A stretch of 64,000 nucleotides of DNA, from assembly GCA_965249645.1 (NCBI GenBank), contig CBDFML010000008.1, positions 124,001-188,000 on the forward strand, written 5' to 3'. A program made the translations under genes and the position numbers. Positions 62,601-64,000 of this stretch are shown one piece after another. The notes under the pieces are model-generated. The model was not told the origin of the DNA. It worked only from the letters and a program-made list of their open reading frames with translations, and ran no database searches. Position 1 is the stretch's first letter; each line of letters starts with the position of its first letter. The DNA comes from CAVOEB01 sp965249645 (lineage in GTDB: Bacteria > Pseudomonadota > Alphaproteobacteria > UBA828 > JAPUJA01).

Positions 62601-63326
62601 ATGGACGACAGCTCAACGCCGGGCTCGACGATTTCCCTGCAGCGGCTTTGGCCCCTCGCGATCATTGCACTCGCGACGGGACTATTTTTCGGCTTCGGGC
62701 TCGACAACTATGTCGATCTGGCGGTGCTGCGCGAGCACCGCGCCGCGTTCCAGGAATTCGTGGCAAATCACGCGGTTCTGGCTGTGCTTGCCTACATCGG
62801 AGCCTATATCTCGATCACTGCGGTGTCCTGTCCGGCGGCGAGCCTGTTAACGCTTTCCGGCGGTTTCCTGTTCGGTGTCGCCGGGGCGTCCGTCTACACC
62901 GTGATTGGGGCCACCGTTGGGGCCACACTCGTTTTCATGGCGGCCAAGAGTTCGCTTGGCGAGCCGCTGCGCCGGCGCACCGGGGGCTTTTTGCGGCGTA
63001 TGGAGAACGGTTTTTCCGACAATGCGTTCAGCTATATGTTGGTGCTGCGTCTGATCCCGGTGTTCCCGTTCTGGGCGGTCAATCTGGCGCCGGCGTTTCT
63101 CGGCGTGGGTCTACGGACTTATGTGCTCGGAACCTTCATTGGCATCATCCCGGGTACAGTTGTATACGCGCTTGCGGGCGCGGGCATAGGCGGCATTCTG
63201 GACAGTGGCGGCGATGTGGGCCCGGCCGAACTGCTGACCCCGCCGATTATCGGCGGCCTCGTTGGGCTCGCCATTCTCTCGCTGCTGCCCGTGGTCTATA
63301 AGAGATTGCGGTCGCGAAAGGGCTGA
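62601..63326 (+). CDS. TVP38/TMEM64-family (VTT-domain) membrane protein
   Basis: The 241-residue protein has about six helices. The VTT/DedA-like segment includes AASLLTLSGGFLFGVAGASV, GATVGATLVFMAAKSSLGE, LRLIPVFPFWAVNLAPAFLG and GTFIGIIPGTVVYALAGAG. Function in bacteria is not settled; relatives are linked to lipid scrambling. The ATG was chosen with AAGGA about 11 bases upstream; ATG 62589 is also possible. It lies 20 bases before a flavoprotein. Confidence 0.88.
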   Translation: MDDSSTPGSTISLQRLWPLAIIALATGLFFGFGLDNYVDLAVLREHRAAFQEFVANHAVLAVLAYIGAYISITAVSCPAASLLTLSGGFLFGVAGASVYTVIGATVGATLVFMAAKSSLGEPLRRRTGGFLRRMENGFSDNAFSYMLVLRLIPVFPFWAVNLAPAFLGVGLRTYVLGTFIGIIPGTVVYALAGAGIGGILDSGGDVGPAELLTPPIIGGLVGLAILSLLPVVYKRLRSRKG

Positions 63327-63346
63327 GCCCCGCGGGGCGACAAGTC

Positions 63347-64000
63347 ATGACGAATTATCTCAAGCCGGACCTCTGCGTGATCGGGGCTGGATCGAGCGGC
63401 CTGTCGGTTGCTGCGGGCGCCAGCCAGATGGGCGCGTCGGTGGTTCTGGTCGAGCGCCATCGGCTGGGCGGTGAATGTCTCTATACGGGTTGTGTTCCCT
63501 CCAAGGCGCTACTCGCCGCCGCTCACGCCGCGGCCACGGCGCGCGGAGCAGGGCGCCTCGGGATTCGGGCTGAGCCGGTGACGGTGGATTTCTCTGCCGT
63601 CTACGACCATCTCGCCGGGGTCATCGCCGAAATCGAGCCGCAGGACTCGATCGCCCGCTATGAAGGTTTGGGCGTGCGCGTCATCCAGGCGTCTGCGCGC
63701 TTCACCGGCCCGCGCGAGTTGATCGCGGGCGATCAGATGATCCGCCCCCGTCGCACGGTTATTGCGACGGGCGGGCGCCCCACTGTGCCACCGATTCCGG
63801 GGCTGGAGGGGGTAGCGTATCTGACCAATGAGACCCTGTTCGACGCCCGTATCGAGCCCGGCCACCTGATTGTCATCGGCGCGGGTCCGGTCGGGGTCGA
63901 GCTGAGCCAGGCCTATTGCCGGCTGGGCGCGGCGGTCACCCTGCTCGATGCCGACCGCCTGCTGTCCGCGGGTGAGGATGAACTGGCGGCGATCCTGGCC
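63347..64000 (+). CDS. FAD-dependent pyridine nucleotide-disulfide oxidoreductase, mercuric-reductase-like (cut by window edge)
   Basis: The first 218 residues read MTNYLKPDLCVIGAGSSGLS (FAD fold), then GGECLYTGCVPSKALLAAAH with the redox CxxxxC pair, TVIATGGRPTVPPIPGLEG and HLIVIGAGPVGVELSQAYCR (NAD fold). This is the dihydrolipoamide/mercuric-reductase fold without an N-terminal HMA domain. Fusions of this enzyme type with TVP38 proteins are known to me from annotation, which supports a link with the gene upstream. True substrate is unknown. The C-terminus is outside the window. Confidence 0.9.
   Translation, partial: MTNYLKPDLCVIGAGSSGLSVAAGASQMGASVVLVERHRLGGECLYTGCVPSKALLAAAHAAATARGAGRLGIRAEPVTVDFSAVYDHLAGVIAEIEPQDSIARYEGLGVRVIQASARFTGPRELIAGDQMIRPRRTVIATGGRPTVPPIPGLEGVAYLTNETLFDARIEPGHLIVIGAGPVGVELSQAYCRLGAAVTLLDADRLLSAGEDELAAILA

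Overview
The window is high-GC, gene-dense chromosomal DNA. It looks like an alphaproteobacterium, most like Rhodospirillales or a relative: mdh-sucCDAB order, sdhCDAB, ffh-rpsP-rimM-trmD-rplS, rpmH-rnpA-yidD-yidC-engB-argB, a DUF2336 protein, and a mesaconyl-CoA hydratase / malyl-CoA lyase-type pair. This is inference from gene content and order; there is no rRNA to place it. I see no tRNA, rRNA, IS element, prophage, CRISPR array or attachment site, and no gene-free stretch longer than about 250 bases.

Layout. 1-9.2 kb, minus strand: TCA genes read mdh, sucC2, sucD2 (in-frame TAA), an ACT-domain regulator, sucC1, sucD1, sucA and the start of sucB. The second sucCD pair plus ACT gene sits inside the usual mdh-sucCDAB order. 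9.2-14.7 kb, minus: GIY-YIG/DUF123 protein, mmsA, then sdhB, sdhA, sdhD, sdhC. 14.9-23.2 kb, mixed strands: luciferase-like monooxygenase, YeeE/YedE transporter, an alpha-carbonic anhydrase broken at a G run, a three-domain RidA-like protein, an EamA exporter, MaoC and CitE enzymes of the ethylmalonyl-CoA pathway type, and a pyridoxal kinase. 23.2-26.8 kb, minus: two TPR-glycosyltransferase genes with three in-frame stops between them. 26.8-31 kb, minus: asd, leuB, leuD, leuC. 31-35 kb, minus: rplS, trmD, rimM, rpsP (long acidic repeat tail), ffh. 35.2-38.2 kb, plus: dapF, mtaB, ftsY, followed by a convergent NUDIX gene. 39-42.3 kb, plus: hybrid histidine kinase and a hisN-type phosphatase. 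42.4-49.9 kb, plus: a Yej-type peptide ABC transporter with two tandem binding proteins. 50-53.3 kb, minus: a membrane protein, dapE, dapD and a HAD nucleotidase. 53.4-58.2 kb, plus: an EAL, a GGDEF and a DUF2336 gene in overlapping order. 58.2-62.4 kb, minus: argB, engB, yidC, yidD, rnpA, rpmH. 62.6-64 kb, plus: a TVP38/VTT membrane protein and the start of a mercuric-reductase-like flavoprotein.

How it works together. The left third is central carbon metabolism: oxoglutarate to malate via SucAB, SucCD, Sdh and Mdh, with MmsA feeding in propionyl-CoA and a MaoC/CitE pair for C4/C5 CoA esters. The middle carries lysine/DAP and leucine synthesis, the SRP system (both ffh and ftsY) and translation genes. 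The right third carries signalling (two-component and c-di-GMP), peptide uptake and membrane-protein insertion.

Most unusual: the interrupted sucCD duplicate with its ACT regulator and a perfect TGTGA-N6-TCACA palindrome upstream; four interrupted genes in otherwise clean sequence; an S16 protein about three times normal length; a triple RidA fusion without the usual active-site Arg; a hybrid kinase with two differently degenerate receivers; and four convergent gene pairs sharing a palindromic 4-base stop overlap.
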